A stretch of 23,050 bases of DNA from an uncultured Clostridium sp. (GTDB lineage: Bacteria; Bacillota; Clostridia; Lachnospirales; Lachnospiraceae), in contig USJW01000075.1 in the NCBI GenBank assembly GCA_900555045.1, positions 1-23,050 on the forward strand. The letters run 5' to 3'. This document shows positions 8,349 to 14,658 of the stretch, piece after piece; within the stretch, counting starts at the first letter, position 1, and each line of letters opens with the position of its first letter. Below the pieces are notes generated by a model that searched no databases, was not told where the DNA came from, and was given only the letters and a program-made list of their open reading frames with translations. The position numbers and the translations under genes were made by a program.

Positions 8349-8401
8349 AAAGCCATTGCTCATGCAGCTTCTGTTTTGCTGCCTGAGTAATGGCCTTTTT
8401 T
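8349..8401. terminator. Bidirectional intrinsic terminator
   Basis: GCCATTGCTCA (8352-8362) pairs with TGAGTAATGGC (8384-8394) with one G-T pair, and an inner GCAGC/GCTGC pair extends the stem. The plus strand continues with TTTTTT (8396-8401) and the minus strand with TTTT plus TATTTT. It closes the permease/enolase unit and the decayed gene arriving from the other side. Confidence 0.85.
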
Positions 8402-8403
8402 AG

Positions 8404-8859
8404 TTACAGCCCGTACGCCCGGAACAGCTGTTCCCTGACCGACTTGTCGCTTGTCACCTGGCGAATCAGGTCCGGGCGGTTCTCGTCCAGAAGTTTGCTG
8501 ATCAGGGTGGAGAGACGCTCCATGCCCCGCACTTCCCCGTCCGCAATCAAATCATCGATCGCCTTGCACATATCCGGTTCCTCCTCTCCCTCTTCCTCCA
8601 GCAGCTTTAGCAGCCGCTTCTGTTCTCCAATCACAGACGCCAGCGCCAGCGTCGCTGTCTCGCCCATCCGGCGAAGCGCCTCCCGGTTCTCATGGATGTA
8701 CCGGTACAGCTGGTCTTTATCTCGATTATATTTTATCACACTGAAGATTTGTTGTAAATGGGTGTGAAAACGAGTTAATTCCCCGGGATCCGCCGCGTTT
8801 ACCAGATTGATCTGGTAATCCGGGATGTACTTGGACAGGTTTTGCAGCTCCGGCCATGA
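8404..8859 (-). pseudogene. C-terminal remnant of an Rpn-type recombination-promoting nuclease
   Basis: The frame open from 8859 begins SWPELQNLSKYIPDYQINLV directly after a TGA (8862-8860) and runs to a stop at 8404. 'iPDYkINLv' followed by a phenylalanine-rich helix, then ENREALRRMGETATLALASV and the tail LIADGEVRGMERLSTLISKL, are typical of the C-terminal half of Rpn/PDDEXK_2 'transposase-like' nucleases. The N-terminal half with the PD-(D/E)XK catalytic residues is absent, and no proper start is seen; the first usable in-frame codon is GTG at 8739, inside the domain. A good promoter pointing this way survives just upstream, so an internal deletion of the 5' coding part is the simplest explanation. 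Rpn proteins cut DNA and promote RecA-independent recombination. This copy should be inactive. Confidence 0.8.
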
Positions 8860-8905
8860 TCACAGAAAAAATATAAGAACTGTCAGATGATTTTCAGAGG
8901 ATTTC

Positions 8906-8934
8906 ATTATACCAGAAATTGGCGGATATGCAAA
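8906..8934 (-). promoter_or_regulatory. Fossil promoter of the Rpn remnant
   Basis: On the minus strand TTTGCA (8934-8929), a 17-base gap and a perfect TATAAT (8911-8906) point at the Rpn remnant about 45 bases downstream. It probably drove the intact gene before its 5' half was lost. Confidence 0.5.
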
Positions 8935-9029
8935 CCCCAAAAGTGTCTGCAACACTGTTTGCGCCAGCGCTCACCTCCCCCAATCTCCAAATTAAGAAAT
9001 TCGTAGGAAACTAAATTCCGGTATCGATG

Positions 9030-9035
9030 TATAAT
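9030..9035 (+). promoter_or_regulatory. -10 box of the lipoprotein gene
   Basis: A perfect TATAAT stands 28 bases upstream of the lipoprotein ATG. The -35 position (about 9007-9012) holds GAAACT, which is poor, so the promoter may need an activator or be weak. The leader carries GAGGAAGGA as ribosome binding site. Confidence 0.4.
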
Positions 9036-9063
9036 TGGTAAATCAGAGAGGAAGGAAAATTAT

Positions 9064-9567
9064 ATGAAATGTAAATTTATGGTGCTTTTACTGTCGGGCG
9101 TTCTGCTCCTTGGCGGCTGTGCTGCCGGGGAAACGGAGGCCGCCATCGCGTTTCCGGAGACGGACGGGACGCTTCTGGAGCCGGCGGAGCAGAACCTCAC
9201 CTTTGAAGATAAAAATGTGGGCCTCAAGGATGACCCCCAAATCATTTCCCACGGGGACATGGACCCGTCCTGGCAGGACCGATTAAGCGATATGGATATT
9301 ACAAATGAGTGGCTGGGGAACGACTGTATCGTGATCTTCGGGGCGCTGAAGGCGGATTCAGAAAAGGGGATCGTGAAGGTCATGTTTCTCGACCCGGACG
9401 AGACGCAGATCGATGTGACCACCCAGTTTCACACGCCGTCAGGCGCGGGCGCGGTGACGGTAACCGGGCTGGGGGCCAAGGATTTTATCATGGACGTGAA
9501 GGATGAACAGGGACATTCGTATGTGTTCAACGTGTACAACGGTTTTACACAGCGCGGGGAATCATAA
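9064..9567 (+). CDS. Small lipoprotein of unknown function
   Basis: A 167-residue protein with a short basic start, a hydrophobic stretch and a lipobox LGGC ending at C19, so it should be exported, lipidated and anchored on the outer face of the membrane. The mature part is acidic, and I recognise no domain in it; alternating hydrophobic and polar residues in the second half suggest a small beta-sandwich (KGIVKVMFLDPDE, AVTVTGLGAKDFIMDVKD, GHSYVFNVYNG). It stands alone between the decayed Rpn gene and the convergent acetyltransferase. The ATG at 9064 has GGAAGGA about eight bases upstream. Codon use matches the GC-richer core genes. Confidence 0.8.
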   Translation: MKCKFMVLLLSGVLLLGGCAAGETEAAIAFPETDGTLLEPAEQNLTFEDKNVGLKDDPQIISHGDMDPSWQDRLSDMDITNEWLGNDCIVIFGALKADSEKGIVKVMFLDPDETQIDVTTQFHTPSGAGAVTVTGLGAKDFIMDVKDEQGHSYVFNVYNGFTQRGES

Positions 9568-9583
9568 GAATGGGCCACAGACT

Positions 9584-9630
9584 GTGCACAGCCACCCAAC
9601 GGTTTTTAGTTTCCGCTGGGTGGCTGCACC
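9584..9630. repeat. Inverted repeat at the convergent 3' ends
   Basis: GCCACCCA (9591-9598) pairs with TGGGTGGC (9617-9624), with further GG/CC and GTGC/GCAC pairing at the ends of the loop and stem. It covers the last codons of the minus-strand acetyltransferase and follows the lipoprotein stop by 16 bases. Neither side is followed by a T-run, so it is a transcript-end hairpin rather than a textbook terminator. Confidence 0.55.
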
Positions 9631-10178
9631 GCTCCATAATAATCGGTTCTGGTCATACCATATAAATAGTAATCACAATAAGTATTTACCATTTTTCCGT
9701 CCCGAATATGTCCCTCACGCTTAAATCCTGCTTTTTCCAGTGTTTTGTATGACGCGATATTCAGAACATGGACATCCGACCACAGCCGCTGCAATTCTGT
9801 CTTTTCAAAACAGAAAATCACGACTTCGGTTAAGGCTTCTGCCATAAGGCCATTTCCCTGATAGATCGGGGAAAGCCGGAACGCCACTTTGGCCATACGG
9901 TCATTTTCAATGAGATAAACCCACATTTCCCCCATCACTTTATGGTCTTTTTTATGGACAATCCCCCAATGGAAGCTCTTTGCAGGCCGTTCCTTTTTCT
10001 GAAATAGCAATTCGGGGTTTAAATCGCATTTTCCGGGGCGTTTCCCCCAATATTGATACAATGATTTGTCGCCCAGCCACTCCTTTAAATCGGCAGCATC
10101 ATCATATTTCAAAGGGCGTAATAGAAGCCTGTCTGTTTCAAGTATCGGTTTATTCCGGACATAATCCTGCAGTTTCAT
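9606..10178 (-). CDS. GNAT family N-acetyltransferase (RimJ/RimL-like)
   Basis: A 190-residue acetyltransferase of the Acetyltransf_3 type. It has ETDRLLLRPL at residues 14-23, the acetyl-CoA pyrophosphate loop YQGNGLMAEAL (106-116), and the late NIASYKTLEKAGF segment (140-152), where the Asn and Ser of 'N..S' are conserved. It acetylates an unknown amine. The ATG has AAAGGAG four bases upstream. It starts nine bases after the stop of the TrmO-like gene and is surely co-transcribed with it, so both probably belong to the MerR-controlled unit. GNATs in such units often modify antibiotics or ribosomal proteins, but nothing here identifies the target. The region is AT-richer than the flanking core genes. 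Confidence 0.88.
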   Translation of the reverse strand: MKLQDYVRNKPILETDRLLLRPLKYDDAADLKEWLGDKSLYQYWGKRPGKCDLNPELLFQKKERPAKSFHWGIVHKKDHKVMGEMWVYLIENDRMAKVAFRLSPIYQGNGLMAEALTEVVIFCFEKTELQRLWSDVHVLNIASYKTLEKAGFKREGHIRDGKMVNTYCDYYLYGMTRTDYYGAVQPPSGN

Positions 10179-10187
10179 AAATCTCCT

Positions 10188-10664
10188 TTAGAAATTGAAT
10201 ACCTGTTCCCAGTTAAAGCAGCCGGACGCTTCTGTGCTTCCCGGCCAATCGCTGCACCACGAGGGAACACCAGGTGCTTCTACTCTGTCAAAGCTCGGAG
10301 TATAAGGCTTTATATCCAGTATGGGGGTATTGTCATTTGCGTCAATAAAAGCAACCCGAATCACTCCCTTGTCAAAATCAATGCTGATGATTTCTGATGT
10401 TGTCAGAGCAATGGGATTTGGACGGGCGGGCGACCTCGTGGCGAAAACGCCCATTACCGCCGGTGCGTTTTTATAGGGCTGTTCGGTTTGTAATCGTTCT
10501 CTGTCGGACGGATTATCACAGTCAGTGAACCACCACAATACACTTATATGGCTAAATCCCTCCAATGCCTGCAGTCCGGGAATGTATTCCGGCTCCAATT
10601 CGATAAACGCTCCGCTGTCGTCATTCTTTACCTTTCCAATGGGCCTTAGCTGATAATCATTCAT
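10188..10664 (-). CDS. TrmO-type tRNA (t6A37) methyltransferase, short form
   Basis: A 158-residue TsaA/UPF0066-like protein. Family signatures are the opening strand LRPIGKVKND, GVFATRSPARPNPI (72-85) and DANDNTPILDIKPY (108-121), which form the S-adenosylmethionine-binding beta-barrel fold. E. coli TrmO N-methylates t6A at position 37 of certain tRNAs; short single-domain homologues like this one lack its C-terminal extension, so activity on tRNA is likely but not certain. The frame is open to 10709, but the ATG at 10664 has AGGAGG six bases upstream and begins at the conserved domain, so that start was chosen. It is followed by the acetyltransferase and preceded by its own promoter with a dyad in a 19-base spacer. 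Confidence 0.85.
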   Translation of the reverse strand: MNDYQLRPIGKVKNDDSGAFIELEPEYIPGLQALEGFSHISVLWWFTDCDNPSDRERLQTEQPYKNAPAVMGVFATRSPARPNPIALTTSEIISIDFDKGVIRVAFIDANDNTPILDIKPYTPSFDRVEAPGVPSWCSDWPGSTEASGCFNWEQVFNF

Positions 10665-10694
10665 ATTGTACCTCCTGTTTTCTTCTCTGAGCCC

Positions 10695-10725
10695 AGTGTA
10701 ATACCTCACATCATGTGAGATACAA
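10695..10725 (-). promoter_or_regulatory. trmO promoter with dyad in a 19-bp spacer (MerR-type layout)
   Basis: On the minus strand TTGTAT (10725-10720) and TACACT (10700-10695) are separated by 19 bases. The spacer begins with the perfect dyad CTCACAT-G-ATGTGAG (10719-10705). An over-long spacer with a dyad between the two boxes is the hallmark of promoters activated by MerR regulators, and such a regulator is encoded immediately upstream. An alternative -10, TATTAC, would give a 16-base spacer. Confidence 0.5.
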
Positions 10726-10734
10726 GAGGGCTAA

Positions 10735-10760
10735 CAAAAATGCCCTGCATTTTTGCAGGA
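10735..10760 (-). terminator. Intrinsic terminator of the MerR gene
   Basis: On the minus strand CCTGCA-AAAA-TGCAGG (10759-10744) is followed by GCATTTTTG, six bases after the regulator's stop codon. It separates the regulator from the trmO promoter. Confidence 0.75.
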
Positions 10761-10765
10761 CATCT

Positions 10766-11578
10766 CTACCTGGGTACCAAAGGTATTTGTATTTCAGTCA
10801 GATACCTTTCCGGGTCGCTCTCATTCCACGAGCCCCTATGCACAATTTGCCGCATAGGGTTGGACATTTGATAGCTGCTGTTCTTTTGCAGCCATTTGGC
10901 AAAAGCGATATACGCTCCTCTGATATTTGAAAAATCACCGTATACCATTGTACAGGCCATAACGGGGACAGGCTCAACCATGCGGAAACAGAACGGCGGA
11001 ATACTCCTATATCGTTTATTTACAGGGACGCATAACTCAATATCCACATTTTGTTCCTTGTACTCTGTGTCGTGATAAACAGAAAACGTATGATTGGATA
11101 TGTCTATTTTCTGTTCTCTGGCAAACGCAGAAAGTTCATTCCACAAATCACCCTCAGAGTAGTAGGTAGGCACAATTCTGCGCAGAGAAAGCACCTGATA
11201 TTCCGGTATCGCTTTAACAGAAATATTGTAGTGAAGTTCTCCTCCATTTTCCTGTATTTCGTTTCTTGCAATCGCAATTTTACGCAGCTTCTCCTGCTCA
11301 TTCTGTATCGTGGCCAAAATCTCTAATCGCTTTTGGTCAAGGATTTCAAGAAGCAGACCATCATCCATTTCAAGCGCAAGCGCAATTTCAGAGACCTTAA
11401 AACCACTGTCACGCAAATACAATATTCTGTTCAGACGGGGTATTTGAGTTGCGGAGTACATCCGGTGCCCCGTCCATCGATCGACTTCTTCCGGCTTTAA
11501 CAGCCCCATTTCATCATAATACCGAAGCATACGAATCGATACTTGGGTTAGCTTTGAGAACTCACCTATTTTAAACAG
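10766..11578 (-). CDS. MerR-family regulator with GyrI-like effector domain, apparent CTG start
   Basis: The recognisable frame begins FKIGEFSKLTQVSIRMLRYY, the standard MerR winged-helix start, followed by LYLRDSGFKVSEIALALE, a coiled-coil dimerisation helix (about residues 80-115) and a C-terminal GyrI/BltR-like ligand domain ending YLTEIQIPLV. The codon where methionine is expected is CTG at 11578-11576, with AAGGTGG seven bases upstream; a TGA lies nine codons before it and no ATG, GTG or TTG lies between. The first in-frame ATG (11530) would delete the first half of the DNA-binding domain. So either CTG is used as start or the gene has lost its start codon. With CTG the protein is 270 residues, normal for the family. 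Multidrug or toxin sensing is typical. The neighbouring trmO promoter dyad is a likely target. Confidence 0.85.
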   Translation of the reverse strand: MFKIGEFSKLTQVSIRMLRYYDEMGLLKPEEVDRWTGHRMYSATQIPRLNRILYLRDSGFKVSEIALALEMDDGLLLEILDQKRLEILATIQNEQEKLRKIAIARNEIQENGGELHYNISVKAIPEYQVLSLRRIVPTYYSEGDLWNELSAFAREQKIDISNHTFSVYHDTEYKEQNVDIELCVPVNKRYRSIPPFCFRMVEPVPVMACTMVYGDFSNIRGAYIAFAKWLQKNSSYQMSNPMRQIVHRGSWNESDPERYLTEIQIPLVPR

Positions 11579-11707
11579 CTTATCACCACCTTTATATCAT
11601 AATCCTTCTCACCGCCCGCCATGTTCCAGTTCTCCAATCCGATCGGCAGCGATATCCTTTTTGCGGTCAAAAACCAGGTTGTCCCCTTTGATTCAACGGC
11701 AGGTTCT

Positions 11708-12325
11708 CTATTCCGCGGTGATCCTTCTTCGCTCAATATGCCGCATGAGCGCCTCCGCATCCTTGGCCTCAATGGCATCCATCATATCCTGCAAAAGCTT
11801 TAGAGACGCCTGGTTGCGCTCCTCATCCGCTGCGGACCTGCGTCGGATAATTTTTAAGTAGTCCGTGTAGGTGTCCAGGATCGCGGTGATGCGCTCAAAG
11901 CGGCTCTTCTCATAGACGAAGCTGTAAAAGTGGTCAACCTCCTCCATCGCGTCCTCCATCATGTCGTTCTGAAGGAAAACCGCCACCCGCTGGGTCGTCC
12001 TGCGCAGGTGCGCTGTCTCCTCCTCCGTGATCACCTCCAGCAGGCGCTTAAAGACCACCCGCTCCAGCGCGATGCGCAGCTCCACGATCTCATCGATGGC
12101 CTCGTCCGTCACTCCCTTGGCCACAAACCCGCACTGGGGAATGTGCTGCGCCAGCTGCTCCTGCTCCAGGAGGCGCAGCGCGCTCTTGATGTGAAGGCGG
12201 CTGGCCTTGTACTCCGCCGCCAGAACCGTCTCAACCAGTCTCTCCCCCTCGCCGATTTTTCCCAGCAGGATTTTCCGGCGAAGATCTTTATAAATTAAAA
12301 ACTCTGCACTTGTGTTCTGTTCCAT
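11708..12325 (-). CDS. GntR-family regulator (FadR/FCD subfamily)
   Basis: A 205-residue regulator with an N-terminal winged helix (about 8-75; IYKDLRRKILLGKIGEGERL, then ASRLHIKSALRLLEQEQLAQ) and an all-helical FCD ligand domain (about 78-200). FCD domains usually bind a metal through one Asp and three His. Here D131 and H196 are in place, but the 'FH' position reads FY (Y134) and the 'EH' position reads NQ (Q172), so the site looks degenerate. Family members usually repress uptake and use of sugar acids or other carboxylates. It is divergent from the AraC-type gene and has a strong promoter with an inverted repeat over the -10 box, pointing to autorepression. GAGGTGAGA precedes the ATG. The MerR gene follows after 129 bases on the same strand and may be co-transcribed. 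Confidence 0.9.
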   Translation of the reverse strand: MEQNTSAEFLIYKDLRRKILLGKIGEGERLVETVLAAEYKASRLHIKSALRLLEQEQLAQHIPQCGFVAKGVTDEAIDEIVELRIALERVVFKRLLEVITEEETAHLRRTTQRVAVFLQNDMMEDAMEEVDHFYSFVYEKSRFERITAILDTYTDYLKIIRRRSAADEERNQASLKLLQDMMDAIEAKDAEALMRHIERRRITAE

Positions 12326-12342
12326 CGTCTCACCTCATTTTA

Positions 12343-12387
12343 ATATCAATCTAGTATAATGATATCGAAACGTGGAAGTTTTGTCAA
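12343..12387 (-). promoter_or_regulatory. gntR promoter and overlapping operator dyad
   Basis: On the minus strand a perfect TTGACA (12387-12382) stands 17 bases before TATCAT (12364-12359). An inverted repeat ATATCA (12343-12348) / TGATAT (12360-12365) covers the -10 box and probable start point, a position suited to repression by the GntR protein itself. Confidence 0.65.
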
Positions 12388-12418
12388 GGAAACTCGCCAT
12401 CATGCCGCCCCCGCGCCC

Positions 12419-12452
12419 TTGACATTCCCCAATTCCCCACGTACAGTATAAG
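12419..12452 (+). promoter_or_regulatory. Promoter of the AraC-type regulator
   Basis: A perfect TTGACA (12419-12424) is followed after 17 bases by TACAGT (12442-12447), which overlaps a TATAAG (12447-12452). The leader of about 85 bases ends with AAAGGAG before the ATG at 12542. The gntR promoter fires in the opposite direction about 30 bases away. Confidence 0.6.
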
Positions 12453-12541
12453 GGATTGTCTGTGTCATCAGACCGCACGCAATGTCATGAAGCCGCGGGT
12501 GTTTTCCTCTATGATGGACATATACGGAAAGGAGCGATACG

Positions 12542-13432
12542 ATGGATTGGATCAAGGGGATACAGCGGGCCGTGGACTATATTGAGACACACATCACCGA
12601 GCCCATCGACTACGAGGAGGCGGCAAAGCGCGCGTACGCGTCCAGCTTCCACTTTCAGCGGGTGTTCAGCATCCTCTGCGGGTTCACGCTCGGCGACTAC
12701 ATCCGCATGCGGCGGCTCTCCCTGGCGGGAAGCGAGCTGGCTGCCACGCAAACCCGTGTGATCGATGTGGCCCTCAAGTACGGCTACGACACGCCGGAGA
12801 GCTTCAGCCGCGCGTTCACCCGCTTTCACGGGGTGACGCCCTCCCAGGCCAAGCACGGGGGCGCTGTGCTCAAATCGTTCTCTCCACTCTCCGTAAAACT
12901 AATATTAGACGGAGGAACCACCATGAATTACAGAATCGAGACAAAGGAAGCGTTGAAGCTCATCTGCAAGCGGATGAAGGTAACAGCCGGCGAGGAGATG
13001 ACGCCGGAAAAAATTTACAGTTTCTGGTCATCCTGCCGCGCGGACGGCACCATCGATGCCCTGTGCAACTACATCCCGGATCAGGGCGTCTTCGGCAAAT
13101 GCATCGTCGGAGCCTGCTTTGGGAGGGACGCGGCCGACCAGTCGCTCCCCTACGCCGTCGGCGCCCAGTATAACGGCCGCCCGGTCACCGACCCGGAGCT
13201 TACCGTGGAGGAGATTCCGGCCCACACCTACGTGGTGTTCCCCTGCAGGGGCAGAATGCCGGAGGCATTTACAGCGCTCTACCAGCAGATCTGCGGTGAA
13301 TTTTTCCCCAACAGCGAGTATCAGCCCTGCGGCGGGACAGACCTTGAAGTGTACCCGTCCGCGGACGTGACGAACCCGGGGTACTCCTGCGAGATTTGGG
13401 TGGCAGTGGAAAAGAGACCGGACGGAAGATAG
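12542..13432 (+). CDS. AraC-family regulator with C-terminal GyrI-like domain
   Basis: A 296-residue regulator with its DNA-binding domain at the N-terminus (residues 5-108): two helix-turn-helix units, HFQRVFSILCGFTLGDYIRM and DVALKYGYDTPESFSRAFTR, then HGVTPSQAK. The C-terminal half (about 128-296) is a GyrI/Rob-like ligand domain (VEEIPAHTYVVFPCRG, then CGGTDLEVYPSADV and YSCEIWVAVEK). Proteins of this type sense lipophilic compounds or drugs. The domain junction carries a good ribosome binding site and ATG in frame (GGAGG at 12911, ATG at 12923, M128), so the effector domain might also be made alone. The ATG at 12542 has AAAGGAG about eight bases upstream. No obvious target gene adjoins it: the downstream side is the end of the convergent ten-gene operon. 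Confidence 0.92.
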   Translation: MDWIKGIQRAVDYIETHITEPIDYEEAAKRAYASSFHFQRVFSILCGFTLGDYIRMRRLSLAGSELAATQTRVIDVALKYGYDTPESFSRAFTRFHGVTPSQAKHGGAVLKSFSPLSVKLILDGGTTMNYRIETKEALKLICKRMKVTAGEEMTPEKIYSFWSSCRADGTIDALCNYIPDQGVFGKCIVGACFGRDAADQSLPYAVGAQYNGRPVTDPELTVEEIPAHTYVVFPCRGRMPEAFTALYQQICGEFFPNSEYQPCGGTDLEVYPSADVTNPGYSCEIWVAVEKRPDGR

Positions 13433-13433
13433 C

Positions 13434-13489
13434 CAAAAAAAGGAGCGCGTTAAAAGTCGTCTTCAAGTGTGACTTTTAACGCGCTCCTT
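13434..13489. terminator. Strong terminator between convergent AraC gene and ten-gene operon
   Basis: A perfect 19-bp stem (13440-13458 with 13471-13489, core GGAGCGCGTTAAAAGTC) has a 12-base loop. In the minus direction it is followed by an uninterrupted run of seven Ts (complement of A 13434-13440, partly in the stem), so it ends the ten-gene operon 28 bases after the last stop. In the plus direction it follows the AraC stop by seven bases, with only a weak TTCAATTTG tail. Confidence 0.92.
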
Positions 13490-13517
13490 CAATTTGTATC
13501 TGCCGCAGCGGCAGCAG

Positions 13518-14642
13518 CTATCTCCCCTTCAAATCCTCCGCCACCGCCTTCACGATCTCCTCAAATTTCCCCTCGTAAATCTTCATGGAGCAGGCGAACA
13601 TCAGGTTGATCGGGTAGCCGAAATTCTCCACGTTGCTGCCGGTCATGTCGCGGAACTCATTCTGCTCGCCGAGGTGCGGCAGCCGCTCGATGCAGGGCCT
13701 GGTATCGTCCATATACCCGTAGAGCTTCTTCCCCCACTCAAAGGCCATCCCGCACTCAAATCCCACGTCGTTGGAGCACTCGTACCCCCGGTAGTCGTTC
13801 AGATCCGCGATCACCGCGTCGCAGCCCCGGATCAGGTCCGCGCTGTGTCTCGTGAGGGCGGCCGCCCGGGCGTACAATGGGCCCATATCCCCACCCCATG
13901 GCCCGTTCACCGTCCATCCGGCCTCATCCAGGCCGTCCGAGGGCGCCACGGCCACAAGGCCATATCTGGCGGCGATCTCCTTCATTTTCCGGTAGACCTC
14001 CGGCGCGTCGGCTCCGTAGCGGACCACATCGGCCAGGTACACAATGGGCTGCCGGGGCTTGCCGTCCGCAGACTTCCCGGCCTCCGCCGCCCGATCTGCA
14101 AATCCATCCGTCCGCCCGCGCCCCTTCCACTCTTCCTCAATATCATTCATCAGCACGCGCAGGCAGTCGTCAAAGTCCCCCTCCACGATCTTGGTCGCCC
14201 CGACCACCGTTGGCGCAAAGGGCAGATCCCGGTAGGGGGCCAGGTTCCCGTGCTCGTCGAACACGTCGCTGCCCCGCATCACATACTTCTGGTCCTTGCA
14301 GGCCAAGGGCCGCTTGTCCCTGGTGTACCCGTAGCACTTGAGCCCGTCCGCGTAGGCCATCCCGATCTCGTAGACCGTCCCGCTGTCCGGCTCGGAGCCG
14401 CGGTAGGCCTCCAGGTCCGCGATGATCACCGTGGTCTCCTTCATGATCGTCTTCAGATCCTCAAAGATGCTGTCGGCCCGCTTGCGCAGATCGGGATTGT
14501 CCAGATCTAACGGGTGGTTGTTGGGCAGTGTCACGCCGAACCCCTTTTCCTCGGCCCTGCGCTTCATCACATCCAGCTGCGTGTAGCCGTTCCGGTAAAA
14601 GCACTCCGGCCCGGCAATGTAAATTTTCTCCTTTTCAAACAT
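13518..14642 (-). CDS. Tandem nucleoside 2-deoxyribosyltransferase (two fused domains)
   Basis: A 374-residue protein made of two copies of the nucleoside 2-deoxyribosyltransferase fold. Domain 1 (about 5-170) has IYIAGPECF, then IIADLEAYRGSEPDSGTVYE with the catalytic-type glutamate E92 in YEIGMA. Domain 2 (about 198-372) has VYLADVV, then VIADLNDYRGYECSNDVGFE with E296 in FECGMA. An alanine/glycine-rich linker joins them. Ordinary family members are about 150-170 residues and assemble as oligomers; they swap or hydrolyse the base on (deoxy)nucleosides via a glycosyl-enzyme. Both copies keep the Asp, Arg-Gly and Glu signature, so both may be active, perhaps on a non-standard substrate. The ATG at 14642 (GGAGG eight bases upstream) is preferred over GTG at 14651. 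It is the last gene of the operon, 16 bases after the nucleoside hydrolase. Confidence 0.82.
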   Translation of the reverse strand: MFEKEKIYIAGPECFYRNGYTQLDVMKRRAEEKGFGVTLPNNHPLDLDNPDLRKRADSIFEDLKTIMKETTVIIADLEAYRGSEPDSGTVYEIGMAYADGLKCYGYTRDKRPLACKDQKYVMRGSDVFDEHGNLAPYRDLPFAPTVVGATKIVEGDFDDCLRVLMNDIEEEWKGRGRTDGFADRAAEAGKSADGKPRQPIVYLADVVRYGADAPEVYRKMKEIAARYGLVAVAPSDGLDEAGWTVNGPWGGDMGPLYARAAALTRHSADLIRGCDAVIADLNDYRGYECSNDVGFECGMAFEWGKKLYGYMDDTRPCIERLPHLGEQNEFRDMTGSNVENFGYPINLMFACSMKIYEGKFEEIVKAVAEDLKGR

Positions 14643-14658
14643 GCCGCTCACCTCCCGC

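Noticed and set aside
8404..8739. Stand-alone small protein starting at GTG 8739
   Set aside because: The family-conserved sequence continues upstream of this codon without a break and no ribosome binding site is evident, so a truncated pseudogene is the better call.
9584..9630. Intrinsic terminator between lipoprotein and acetyltransferase genes
   Set aside because: The stem is real but neither strand has a following T-run, so it is listed only as an inverted repeat.
13494..14510. Long open frame on the plus strand opposite the tandem deoxyribosyltransferase
   Set aside because: The minus-strand protein has clear family motifs throughout; the plus-strand frame is a compositional shadow and begins within the terminator region.
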